The notes under the pieces are model-generated. The model saw only the letters and a program-made list of their open reading frames with translations. It had not been told where the DNA came from and did not search any database. From NCBI GenBank assembly GCA_949987565.1, contig OX465110.1, forward strand, positions 3,675,678-3,739,677: DNA of 64,000 nt, written 5' to 3'. A program made the position numbers and the translations under genes. Shown here piece by piece: positions 36,401 to 46,727 of this stretch; position 1 is the stretch's first letter; every line of letters starts with the position of its first letter. The DNA comes from Luidia sarsii (Eukaryota; Echinodermata; Asteroidea; Paxillosida; Luidiidae).

Positions 36401-39400
36401 AGGTCTCTTAAAGGAAGAGGTGTGGTTCTGAAAAGAACCTGAGTGGTATCTCGACGTTTCGACAAGTATGCTCTGGCTGTCATCAGGAGAAACGTCTTAT
36501 TTATTGGGAAGATCGGAAAGCGTCGATGTCCACAGATTTCCTTCTAATTTACACAGTTTGTAGATGGTCAGGATAGAATCCTCATGTTGAAATTTTACGG
36601 TCTGGGATGATGTACTTCTCGAGAAATCTTCACTGAAACATCGACAAATAGTTCATTACTCGCGAGCTATTTCTTACACTACAGAACGGTGCGAAAACCG
36701 TGACGTTTTTTTTTACTTTATCTACTTTTTCAGATTACCATTTGAGCTTGAACTTTGCTTTTTTGGAATGTTTAATGGTTTAACACACAAACTGTGGTAA
36801 TCCTTTGGCTTTTACCGATGTTGTATATTAAGCTTGAAGCCTTCGATGGAAATACACTTAATATAGAGTTACCGTCTTGTTCCAATGAGGGTTATGCCAC
36901 TAATTCACTTTGGTAATGGCTTGTCATGCCACTCAACGTGGGCTGTTCGTAGATACCGACAGTGGAGGATGGCGATCCGGGTGTGGCTTATTGTCTGTCT
37001 CCATTATTTCGTTTCGCCTATCGTGCTTGGGTTCTGTAGATGATTCCCATGGTGATCGAGTGTGCGGACGAGACCATGGAGTCGATAGAAGAGACCCGGA
37101 AGAAGGAAGACGGTGTCGTGGAGATGACCGAGTGAGTATAGGTGATGGTTGTGGCGTTGGTGGTGGCGTTGGTGGTTGTGGTGATGGTGGTGATGGTTGT
37201 GATGGTGATGGTGGCAGTGGCGGTGGTGGTGGTGGTGGTGGTGGTGGTGGCAGTGGCGGTGGTGGCGATGGTGGTGGCGGTGGTGGCGGCGTTGGTGGCG
37301 ATGGTGGTGACAGTGGTGGCGGTGGTGGTGGCGGTGGTGGTGGCATGCAGTGGCGGTGGTGATGGTGGAGGAGGTGGTGATGGTGGTGATGGTGGTGGAG
37401 GTGGTGGTGGGGGTGGTGGTGGTGGTGGTGGTGGTGGTGATTTCGGTGGTGGTGGTGGTGGTGGTGGTGGTGGTGGTGGCAGTGGTGGTGGTGGTGGTGG
37501 TGGCCGCGTGGTGGTGGTGGTGGTGGCCGTGGTAGTGGCGGTGTTGGAAGTGGTGGTGGTGGTGTTGGCACAGGAGTTGGTGGTGGTAGTGACGGCATGA
37601 CCGGTAGCAGTGGGGGTGTCTGGCTCAGTGGTTCGTGGCGGTGGTTTGACATGGTTGAGGTGGTGATAGTCGGTTAAAAATGACGATAAAGATCACAGTT
37701 AGCTCAAATCGTATACGTTAAAAAGGCCGGTCAACGTGGCAACCCTTATGACCTACCGCATAATTATTCCTCCCACCGTGCACCGTCCATCTCTCCCCGG
37801 GCAGTAAGATGGCCGTGTTCGGTATCGACGTGGGCTCGCTGTGCTTCTTCGCCACCAAGCTGGGCACCCAGGACGAGAAGTTGGTGTTGATGAGAGAGGC
37901 CCTCAAGATATGGACGAGGTTCAGGGAGGTCTACCTGCCCTGGATATTCACAAGTGAGTGTGTCATCACCCGCCCGTATAATAATAATAATAATGATGAT
38001 AATATGACATGATCCATACCTACATGTACATGCATGCCTTTTCTTAGACGCTTAATGTAGCCTAATGTTGTTTCTAAGCGCACACGATAATTTTTACATA
38101 ATACATACACACATGCATATACAATATTTGTTAGACGCTTTACTAATAGCGCACAATGATATTGTCTGTCTTCAAATTACTGGCCTGAGGCTGATTTCAC
38201 TAACGCGTTGCGATCATTGCAAATGCCAAAATCGATCGCTAAGTCTGTAACTATTTCTGACATTACAGAACGTCGCGAAAACCGTGACTTTTTTTTTATT
38301 TTTCTTCTTTCTCGTCTTACCATTTAAGCACAAACCTTCGCGGTATTGCCCTTTTTTGGAATGTTTAATGGATTAACACACGAACTGCGGCAATCTTTTG
38401 ACCTTTACCAATGTTTTGGCCTCTCCCAACGCGACCCCCCCCCCCCGATACAGTGCTGTTCCCGTGGACCGAGTCGCTGTTCGCCCTCATGGGCTGCTCC
38501 GTGCACCCCCTGGACACGGTGGACTTCTTCTCCAAGATGCTCAAGGACATCATAGATGAACGCAAGCTGGACCCAAAAGCATCGGTCAGTGGGCAGATGT
38601 TTTCTCCCCCAAAAAATGGCACACACGACAATCTCCAATGGCACCCATAATCACAGGCGGGTGGCATGGGTGGAAGGGGCAACTATGAACTGCGTGCATT
38701 GATCAAGGCATACATTTTTATTTACTCACAAAGACCTTTTTTTTTTTAAGTTAGAGGGTCTGACGTTTCGATCCTAGCAGGACCTTTCTCAAATGTCAAT
38801 GTGATGGTTGTGAAAGGTCCTGCTAGGGTCGAAACGTCAGGCCCTCTTACTTTGTGAAATTTATGTAATGCAGGTCATTGTATAGTCAGTGAGCAGTTTG
38901 CAACATTTTGTTTGTACTTAATATACTTCATGAAGTCCTTTTCAAGTGGATAAAAATAATGCACCATGCCCCGAAATTGGCACGATTCAAGCAGGAAAAA
39001 TAATGGAAAAAGCCACCTCTTCACAGTACCCTCGCTTTCTCGTCCCTCACCGTGCTCGGCCTCAGTCACACTGTTTCCTCGCAAATGGTCCCCACACAAA
39101 CACACACACACACACGTTTCAGAACCGTGACGCCTTTTGGCGATCGCGAAAGAAAAATCAATGCGGAAATCGGCCGAGAACTCGAACGAGTGGAGTGGAT
39201 GCATGGGGTCTAGAAATGTTATCACAGCCATTGCGTCTGCGTGGTCAACAAGGGTTCAAACACGAACTGCTGTGTTGGGCTGAAAATCCTTATTCTCTCA
39301 TGGACTCTATACGTGCCGATCAAACAAAATGGTACACGTGTATTACGAAGGGGTTAAAAAGAAACTTGCACGCTGCAGAAGCTTTTAATTCCAAGATTGC

Positions 39401-42400
39401 CCATTTCAACACATTGTACACGTGTACGTGTACGTGTACGTGTTCGTGTGTACGTGTACGTGTACATGTACATGTACGTGTACGTGTACGAGTTTGATTA
39501 GTTGGCTGAGCTGGGGGTGTTCTCTTTGATTTGGATGTTTTCACCATCAGGAGAATCAAGATTTTCTTCAGCTTTTGATGAATGCCGAGGAGCTTCCCAG
39601 CGAGCCGGGAGTCCCCAAACCCATATCGAGCCAGCCCAAACAGAAGCGTGGCCTGAGCGAAATCGCCATCTTCTCTACGGTGAGTTTAAGCCCTAAAGCA
39701 CAGACACAGGCTGTTTTCGAAAGAAAAGTTTAGGCTCGGGCTTAGGCTTCGGCCATATTTATCTTACTCGTTATAACATCACAGGTATCTAAAAAAAAAG
39801 GCGTCTTGCCCCAGTTTCTTAGGGGAATACCCTGTACCTATCAAGCCAACAAACCTTCAAAAATTCGGAAACAAACCACAACCGGGATTTTAAGTTTTCG
39901 TCAGACGGAGACGAAGCCTGAGCCCGAGCCTTAGCCTTCATTTCGAAAACGGCCATAATAAATTTAATCCATAGACGGGAAATGGCGGGCGCCGAAGCCA
40001 CCGTGCTCAGTGCATGACGTCACGACCCAGTAGCCGCCATGCCCGTTCACAAGTGCGAAGGTCCGATCAGCGCCAGTAAGGCATCGTGGATCTCAATTAT
40101 TCTAAAATCGGCGCACGTGGGCTACACGTGCGCTTCACAGAGAATCGGCACGACCAATGGCGTCATACACGGTGTGCCTGGCTTATAGCCACGTTCTGAG
40201 TTCGTGGACGCTGCCATCGCATAAAACCGTGGGCAAAATCAATTGCAGGGCGTCTCCGCGACGTTGCTTCATTAATCACGGTGCACATTTTGAACGCTCG
40301 TCACGCTGCACCCGTATAGGAGCATACCGACTCAAGTTAGTCGGGTCCCCCGTGGCATTGCGGTATCCCGACTTCCTTTGTAATACTAATAGGCGCATGT
40401 ACATGTACATGCATGTACATGTGGTACATGTACTATAAGGCCTCGTCTCAATGTTTTGGCTATGGCCGAAACTACCACACCAAATGTACGGGAATCGACT
40501 GTGGTGGATGGCGGATGGTGGCGGTTACCACAGCACAAGATTGATGCCGTAAAGTCAATGAATTCGAACCTTGTCAAGCAAGGTCGAAAACCGCGTTCAA
40601 ACCGTTTCCTGAACTTACCTTCACGAGCCGCATGTTCCACACCAGTGCGCACGAGCAAAACCCGCCAGTGTAAGAGCCGTGGACCTCGGAGGCGACCATA
40701 CTACATGTACCTCCCATCAATACGCCGCTGGTAAACACGAGGTACCAGACCACTCTAACGTGTAAGCGTGGCATGGCTTCGGTATGGGGAACCTGATCGC
40801 GCAAATCTACGGCTATTTGCTGCAGCCGGTATAACCAGCTGAGACCGTAGGCTCCTGTGCAACTCGGAACGATAGCCGAGCTGCAGCCAATCGATCACAG
40901 TACGTGTGGCTTCCCGCATGCCCCGACCAAGGACCTTCGTAAGCCATCCTGAAGGTCCGCGTCTTTCTCTTTCCTCCCGACCGTCAGGCCATGGGGTTCT
41001 TCACGGGCAACACGGAGACGAGCCCCAGCTCGCTGGCCTACGTGCTGTACGCGCTGGCCATCCACCCAGAGGTGCAGGACCGCGTGGTGGCCGAGCTGGA
41101 CGAGGTGATGGAGGGCGACATCACCATGGAGAAGATGAACAAGCTCACCTACACCGAGATGATGATCAAGGAGACACTGCGCGTCTTTCCCATCGCTGCC
41201 ACGTGAGTTTGCACATCCTGCCCAGTTTAGACCCATTCGAGAAATCCTTCCCGAAGCCGCCATAGCTGGCTGGGGGCACCGCACGGCAACCCTTTGTGTG
41301 TGCCTGTCAGGTTACTGATACATTTTAGTATACACAAAGGGGTTGGTATGTGAGAGCCCCCAGACATGGCCGCGTCCACGTAGGCGGGGTCGAATTGGTC
41401 TATATAGGGCCCTATAGTGATCTCCTTAGCCCACCCGAAAGGATCCGAAACTTGCCGAGTGGGCCGGCAAGTCTGATTGGCGCAAGCAATACAAGTAGAT
41501 ACAGATGATTATCAATGTACCCGAGTGGGTTGAATATAGCTGAACGAATATGGAACGCAATACATGTACAATGAAGAGTGAATGCGGTTTTATCTTGGTC
41601 AGAAAAGGGCGCCCCTCACGGCCTAATTGAAAACATTTTGATGCCGTGGTGTCGACACTTTACAACGAAGACGCACCGTGTAGTAAAAGAGTTCTGTTGC
41701 AACGATCCCTCCGTGGAACGATCGTTGGAATTCAACAAACGTCCTCCTTTCTCTAAATGGCAGATTCTCGAGCGCTAAAATTGCACAGAACGTCCGATAC
41801 CGTTTACAAACCTTATGAGTAATGAGTGGTTTCTCAAAGTTTGGAAAGTCCGGAAATTGGGCACTTTGAAAATGGCCCACCCTCCCTCTAAGAGCTCCGT
41901 GGAATGGGTCCGGTTAGGGGTTTGGCGGGCTACGAGGGTTTGGCTCGGCCCGTGAACTGCAATGGTCAATCCGCCGACGGCACGCTTTTTCCTTCCCCTA
42001 TTATATTATGCGCATGCAGTGTCGACCGCATCTGCCAGGAGGACTGCGTGATTAAGGGCGTCAAGGTCCCCAAGGGAATATCCGTGGAGATCGCCATCAA
42101 AGTCATCCATGAGAGTCCCGAAAACTGGACCGACCCCGAGAAGTTCGACCCGGAGAGGTGAGCCAGTGGCAGACCGCTGGGGGCAGCAGACACGCTAGAA
42201 CCGCTCCCACCGGCGCCGTTCAGCCCTCAGCTGCTTCAGAATGACGGGGCTCTTGATAATTTATAAGCTCCGACTTCCTGACGCCATGCTAACATCATTC
42301 GTTTCCCTTTTCTTCATTTTCCAATTTTTTCATTTGTCCTTTGAAAAGAATCAAGGAAATAAACGTCACTGAAATGAAAAACGAAATGGAGTTAGGCAAT

Positions 42401-44229
42401 GGCAAACCCTCTCTTCGGGTTACCATGAGAGCCGCCTTCAAAAAATAATTGCATCGTGTGAACAAAAGGGAAGCTGGACGGTCCTCTTTTGGAGAACTTT
42501 GGGCATTAGGTGCGCGCGCACGTGGTTCTGCGCGTGCGCACCACCACGGGGCGGTGTTTGTTTGTTTGTTTGTTTATTCTTTCATTACTCCCTTTCTTTT
42601 CTCCCAACTCTTTATGGGCCAGGTTTTCTCCCGAGAACAAGGGCAAGATTGACCCCATGACCTGGCTGGCCTTCGGTCAGGGGCCGCGCATGTGCCTTGG
42701 CCAACGGTTCGCCATGGTGGAGATGTACGTGATCCTGGCCAAGCTGCTGACCAAGTACCGCGTGGAGCCGTGCTCCAAGACCGAGGTAAGGCGGGCCGCA
42801 GTGGTGCACTGACCGTAGACGTATACGTATAGATCCCATTCTGGGAATCCTTCCCGAAGCCGCCATAGCTGGGGGGCACCGTACCGCACGACAACCTTTT
42901 GTGTGTGCATGCCTATCAGGTGACCGATGCAGCAACCAGAAAGAGAGATATACAACAGGACCGACATATGACGCTTAACCACCGTCGTTGAGCCATGCTG
43001 GTACCCCGTATAATTGTGTGGGGACTATACAAGGACGTGTTTTGTAAACCAGCGTAGGTTAGGCTTAGGGCGCTACGGTTAGGGTTATGGTTACGGTTAG
43101 AGTAAGAGTTCGGGTTGGGTTAGCGTTACTGATAGAGTTAGGATTAGGAATAGGATTAGGGTTAGGTTCAGGATTAGGGTTGTTAGGGTTAGGATTAGGA
43201 TTAGGGTTAGGGTTGTTTCGTGCTTGAGCCTGTATAACTACCTGAGAAATGAATGAATGAATGAATGAATGAATGGGGAGGCCTCAGCAAAACCTGGCTT
43301 CGCGCATGCGCACTTATAGCTTAGCCACGGTGGTTAAGTGTCATACGTCGTGACGCTTATATGTCTCAGAAAGAAATAGGGAATCACGGACTCTGACCTA
43401 TGTCCGTGTGGACAAACACAAACCCATTCAGCACGTCATTAACGAGTGCCCTGTGATGAGACCCCCATGTCCACTCACAGAAGTAGATAGACCAGAACTG
43501 GTTACCTACCTTATAATAACTGCCAATTTTGACTGCTGTGAATGCATGATAAAAAAGGTGACCGATACATTTAGTATACACAAAGGGGTTGGCATGTGAT
43601 GAGAGCCCCCCAGACATGGCCGCGTCCACGTAGTCGGGGGGCAAATTGGTCTGTAGAGCCTTTTTTCAGTTACGTGCTTTTTGCCGGTCCGGGTTAGCGT
43701 TCAATTCAGGCGGATGTACGTCTCGGAACGCGCGCACCTTCGAGTCATCGAATGTCCAATGGAAATAGTCAGATGTATTTCATGAATATGATTTGATAGC
43801 CTCGACTAGGCCCATCCACAGTCCAACGACATGTATCTGAAAGTACAGACATGAACCTGTACAAGGAGATTAAACAACTTATAAAATCTCCTCTTTCACT
43901 ATAATACCCGATTTGATAATACCGGAATATTTTTGTTGATTGTGCTCTTTTAATAATGCATTTGTAATGTTTGTATCATTTAGGTCTATTGCCGTAGAGT
44001 GTAATTTGTTTGCTTCCAACCTTCATATTATGATGAAAGACGACGACGTGTATTTGTCCAGTTTTGGGATTTCAATGAAGTTATATCTCATCTAATCTAA
44101 TCTGTTCGTGCATTGACGATCCAATTTCTCACTCGCCAGCATCCCCCGACCAAGGGAAAACGCGGTCTTCTGGCGCCGGTTAACGGGATCTTGCTGCGGG
44201 TGGTCCCCCGTAAAGATGCCGCCGTGTAG
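27413..44229 (+). CDS. Cytochrome P450, CYP3/clan 3 type, 13 exons
   Basis: Exons: 27413-27468, 28701-28794, 29597-29649, 30613-30709, 35474-35590, 37040-37131, 37805-37953, 38454-38584, 39551-39679, 40988-41202, 42020-42157, 42623-42785, 44140-44229. All borders are GT/AG with matching phases, giving 507 residues, the usual length. It has an N-terminal membrane anchor (1-18), a Pro-rich hinge (GPPPLP, 35-40), helix-C WxxxR (121-125), an I-helix GNTETS (313-318), KETLR (ExxR, 368-371), DPERF (421-425), and a heme loop FGQGPRMCLG with ligand Cys448. The product is expected to be a heme-thiolate monooxygenase of the ER membrane taking electrons from P450 reductase; substrate unknown. Oddity: the I-helix position usually Ala/Gly-Gly is Gly-Asn, while the Glu-Thr pair is kept. 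The gene appears intact. Confidence 0.93.
27545..27600 (+). repeat. Family B repeat head
   Basis: GGTTTGCGGTGACACCATTG followed by TATAAGGTCTCTTAA. The same head occurs at 31048, 36370, 46737, 48848 and 58574. In intron 1 of the P450 gene. Confidence 0.65.
28380..28440 (+). repeat. tRNA-like B-box fragment
   Basis: GGTTCGAATCCCGCCCGAGC is a perfect Pol III B-box followed by an acceptor-like 3' half complementary to GGCAGCTC at 28382. The distance is too short for a real tRNA (about 56 nt), so this is a tRNA-derived remnant, in P450 intron 1. Confidence 0.5.
29095..29295 (+). repeat. Dispersed repeat M7, copy b
   Basis: Inverted relative to 12280-12475: TTGCGACGGATTCTTACCCA, CAGTTTCGTGAAAACCT, GGTCTCCATGC and CACTAGATTCGCG are in the expected order. 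In intron 2 of the P450 gene. Confidence 0.7.
30052..30218. repeat. Penelope-like terminal hairpin (family A), near-perfect arms
   Basis: AGTGGGCCTGACGTTTCGAT-CCTAGCAGGACC is followed after about 25 nt by its exact inverse, then the tail ATTTTGGTAATTTTAGTCAG and GCAGTTTGCAACATTTTTG. In intron 3 of the P450 gene. Confidence 0.85.
30821..31042. mobile_element. MITE family M6, copy a
   Basis: The ends are inverted: GAACGAGGCTACGGGCGCTA versus the reverse complement of TAGCGCACATAGCCTCACTT. A second copy lies at 56582-56828 with the same order (TTCCAAGATG, CGTTGTTCCTAAG, AACAACAATT and CTTTCAGTTCGATGCATAC). In intron 4 of the P450 gene. Confidence 0.8.
31048..31212. repeat. Family B inverted pair
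   Basis: AGGAGGTTTGCGGTGACACC at the left and its inverse GGTGTCACCGCAACCCTCCT at the right bracket GAGTACACACTACCCGAAAC-GTTGAGTTACC. The bracketed part resembles the hammerhead-like core of the 46.8-kb copy. In intron 4 of the P450 gene. Confidence 0.75.
31985..33775 (-). pseudogene. 5'-truncated LINE (non-LTR retrotransposon), reverse transcriptase and C-terminus
   Basis: On the minus strand a reverse transcriptase fragment shows GVRQGCPLSP, the YADD catalytic motif followed by SLNKSKTE, and the thumb/connection. A second open piece follows in another frame (32913-32431), and then a zf-RVT-like C-terminus with CTFC...H...C around 32240-32300, ending near 31994. The frame changes between pieces and the 5' part (endonuclease, fingers) is missing, so it is dead. 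The GVRQGCPLSPLLF-type wording and C-terminal zinc motif fit an L1/Tx1-like LINE. It lies antisense in P450 intron 4, the largest intron. Confidence 0.88.
33776..35473 (+). other. Remainder of P450 intron 4, no gene recognised
   Basis: Short open frames only. One minus-strand frame (34503-34201) codes for 100 residues with balanced composition but no domain I recognise; it could be leftover transposon coding sequence. Confidence 0.45.
36366..36510 (-). repeat. Family B repeat with hammerhead-like core
   Basis: The head GGTTTGCGGTGACACCATG (plus strand) is followed by AAGAGGTGTGGTTCTGAAAAG. The minus strand then reads CTGATGA, a weak stem, CGAAAC and GTC (about 36494-36458). It matches the element at 46728-46950. 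In intron 5 of the P450 gene. Confidence 0.65.
37140..37655 (+). repeat. GGT-rich triplet repeat, about 0.5 kb
   Basis: Almost continuous (GGT)n with GGC, GAT and GTT interruptions, starting 8 nt inside P450 intron 6 (donor at 37132). The RNA and the plus strand are the G-rich ones. All derived open frames are homopolymer-like (Gly, Val, Trp on plus; Pro, His on minus) and not real proteins. Confidence 0.95.
38753..38925. repeat. Penelope-like terminal hairpin (family A variant)
   Basis: GGTCTGACGTTTCGATCCTA and its inverse TAGGGTCGAAACGTCAGGCC, then TGCAGGTCATTGTATAGTCA and GAGCAGTTTGCAACATTTTG. The tail variant (CAGGTCATT) is shared with the 47.7-kb copy. In intron 8 of the P450 gene. Confidence 0.8.
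39417..39492. repeat. (TACGTG)n microsatellite
   Basis: Hexamer run TACGTG with a few TACATG and TTCGTG units, in intron 8 of the P450 gene. It is the CpG-containing counterpart of the TACATG words that fill the 10-19 kb tract. Confidence 0.9.
39710..39954 (-). mobile_element. MITE family M3, copy a
   Basis: The ends are inverted: CTGTTTTCGAAAG with AGGCTCGGGCTTAGGC, and GCCCGAGCCTTAGCC with TTTCGAAAACGGCC. The interior shares CCAACAAACCTTC and GGAAACAAACCACA with copies at 46985-47223 and 51919-52166 (opposite orientation). It begins 30 nt after P450 exon 9. Confidence 0.85.
41225..41405 (+). repeat. Dispersed repeat R, uninterrupted copy
   Basis: GAAATCCTTCCCGAAGCCGC, CATAGCTGG, AACCCTTTGTGTGTGCCTG, GTATACACAAAGGGGTTGG and GACATGGCCGCGTCCACGTA. 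It begins about 22 nt after P450 exon 10 and serves as the intact reference for the split copy at 42835-43665. Confidence 0.75.
42835..43665 (+). repeat. Dispersed repeat R, copy split by a 627-bp insertion
   Basis: The left half (42835-42928) and right half (43556-43665) align to consecutive parts of the copy at 41225-41405. The break is flanked by an identical 11-mer AGGTGACCGAT at 42918-42928 and 43556-43566, as expected of a target-site duplication. The insert includes the telomere-like MITE (42961-43350) and a possible scrap of LINE C-terminal coding sequence (about 43380-43540, with HVINECP). Confidence 0.7.
42961..43350 (+). mobile_element. MITE family M5, copy a, with telomere-like interior
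   Basis: The left end CGACATATGACGCTTAACCA and the right end (inverse of TGGTTAAGTGTCATACGTCG) are inverted repeats. Inside, 43057-43220 is degenerate (TTAGGG/TTAGGA)n, followed by a (GAAT)n run at 43249-43274. Copy b at 58814-59177 has the same parts in inverted order. In intron 12 of the P450 gene. Confidence 0.85.
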
Positions 44230-44439
44230 AGCTCCAGCTCCGCCCGAACTCCCCGCACCCAGTCTCGGCCACCGAGATTGAGTGCTTTTCTTCTGCTGGT
44301 CGACCTACAGTAACTCCTGGACACTGCAGCCTATACTCCTCGGGATTTGGGGGTAATTCTAATAGGGGCAATAATGGCGTAAGTAACTGAGTGCTGAGAG
44401 ATCCTTATCTCTGATGGGATAATTTCTAAAGTGATATAC

Positions 44440-44690
44440 ACAACATTTTTGCAAACTGCTTACTGAATAAAATAAAACATTACCAAAATGCAAACATCAA
44501 AATTTAGTGGGCCTGACGTTTCGATCCTAGCAGGACCTTTCTCAAAGGCAGAGTGACAAGGACAAAACAGATATAAGAAGGAAGGTGGAATAAATTGAAT
44601 AGGACAAGGATGAGAAACACAGGACAAAGGAGAAAGTTGGTAGGGAAGGGCAACGAGTAGGGATCATTTTTAGTCAGTTTTCTTGAGTCG
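44440..44690 (-). mobile_element. Penelope-like 3' terminus plus UTR (family A, truncated)
   Basis: Minus orientation: AAACTGCTTACTGAATAAA, AGTGGGCCTGACGTTTCGAT, AGGACCTTTCTCAAAGGCAG, then ACAAGGACAAAACAGATA and GGACAAGGATGAGAAACAC, which is the reverse of the UTR order at 60760-60940. Confidence 0.75.
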
Positions 44691-46727
44691 GTTTTCTTCC
44701 TCTCTTCTTCTCAAACTTTCATGTTGGAATATAATCAGCTTGACTATGCACGCCACGTATAAGTAGCCTTTCAATAAAAACAAAAGATATAGAACTATAT
44801 AAGAACTTTATTAACCACTCACTTTCTAAGACGTTTATAAACATCATTATAGCCACTTTGCACCGCAATAGATTGCGCATGCAATCACGGAGTCATTCAC
44901 ATGGGCGCGGCCTAGTCCGTTTTTCATTAGTAAGATATTTACCGCATCCTTATATGGGTCTTAACGAGAACGAAATGATTTGAACTGTGAACAGAAAATC
45001 AACAACAAATGCGGTTTGATGATACGGTTGATGAAAAGAACCGGGTTATTTTGACCATCTCACAGCCGGGGGAGAATTCCGCAGTCCCCCCCGTGATCTC
45101 GGTCGTTCAATGACGGATTCAAATGATTTTTGGCAGGGTAATAGAGATTTACATAATGAACATTTCATGTAAACATTATTATATTAAAGCTCGTTAATTA
45201 TTTAAGATTCCATTTTTTGGGCCTTAAAAACCAATTTCCCATATCAAAGAATCTGTTTGCAGTAGTGTTTGGATGGATTTTACAATGATAATGAAACACA
45301 AAGAACCAACAATAATGAGCTAATCATGCACAGGATTTCCTGAAAAATACACTATGCGCTATGGATGCTATGCTTTTTAAGTAGTAAGTCAATGGAAAAA
45401 TCAAACTACACCATGGCCCTTAAGAAATGTTCACTTTCAGAGAACGGCACCTCCACTTTTAATATGATCGGTGTCAAGATGTGCCTGGTAAGCTGGCCAA
45501 AACAATCATGACGCCTCAACAAGCAGAAGAAAATGACTGAGGCGCTGTAAAAAGAAGAAAAAAAAACCTACGGGGGTGGAATCCGCCTCCGGCTCTTTGA
45601 GTGTGATCAACCCCCTCTGCATACAGTCACGCCAGAGGCGATTGAACATCCTTTGCATGTTCGTTCCAAGTTGTCAGAACTCTGGTAGCCGAATCTGCAT
45701 TCACGAGCCAGTACGCAACGGGCGATGAACGCACCGGGCAAGAATCTATCGTGGGCGCGGTGAAATCCTAGTGCTATTGTTATCGAACGGTCGATCTTCA
45801 TTCCGGATGAATCTGCTGGTTCCCGCAGAGTCGGAATACGTGTGACGTGTCTTCTTCGTCTTCCTGTTATTATTATTTTTTTTTAAAGGCCTAGCATTTC
45901 TAACCTACCAGGACCTTTCCAAAATGGCAGACGATAAAAAGCCAGGTGCATCTGATTTACAACTTCTCGTAAAATACGACAGCCTGCGTTGCAGCCCTTC
46001 CGGAACCCATGCTGGTACACTACTGACTGTATTAAGTAATAGTCAATGCCGTACATTAGATGTGGTATTAACAAAATTCGATGCGCTTATAAAGACTCAC
46101 GTGTCCTTGCGAGTCGGTGTTCTATCGTGTCGTGCTCTTGTTCTTGTTATCAGTGTGCTGGTGTCACGCGGCTGCCAAAGATCTGTGGCAGAGAGCGGGT
46201 CGATCGTCACTCCTTGAAAGGCCTGACTATTGTGCTGGTACTCGATGCCCTGTTGTTTAAAAACAGACAGAATTGGATAATAAAAACAGAAATAAAAAAA
46301 CGAAAGATTTGTGACAAGCGTAATGTTTAGTAAAATAGTAAATACATGCATTATCCTGTTAGACGGAGACCCAACAAGGTGTATTCTGGTCTTCTCCCTC
46401 AGATCAAATAAACAGCGATCTTCAAGGTGAAGTCTAACTACTTGCCAGATCCTCAATCCATTCATTTCTGATGGTCACAGATTTTTAAGCGCTTACATTT
46501 TTATAGGATGTCTGATACCATGACAAACTTCTTGATGAAAAAGTAATTTCTCAAATTCGTAATTTGGGCACTTTTCAAATGCGATGTACACTCAATTTAA
46601 ATGCCTCAAACTGGTATTATAATCCATATATTTATATACAGAAAACTGTATTATGATCCATAATTATATTTATATACAGAAAACCATTTAAATGAATAAG
46701 ACTTAAGGCTTTGCATGGTGGGTGAAT

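Noticed and set aside
36933..37652. Open frames of Pro/His or Gly/Val repeats
   Set aside because: Produced by the intronic GGT repeat; composition is purely repeat-driven.
43045..43225. True telomere or subtelomere
   Set aside because: The TTAGGG units are degenerate, internal, bounded by inverted repeats, and recur inverted at 58.9 kb inside another intron.
44097..44371. Minus-strand open frames over the P450 end
   Set aside because: The plus strand here is the final P450 exon, with acceptor, matching phase and a stop; the minus frames are shadows.
46097..46465. Possible cytoplasmic-tail exon of the CAP gene (tgatctgag acceptor near 46400)
   Set aside because: Phase could fit, but the reading frame soon becomes hydrophobic and no clean end is visible; too weak to add to the model.
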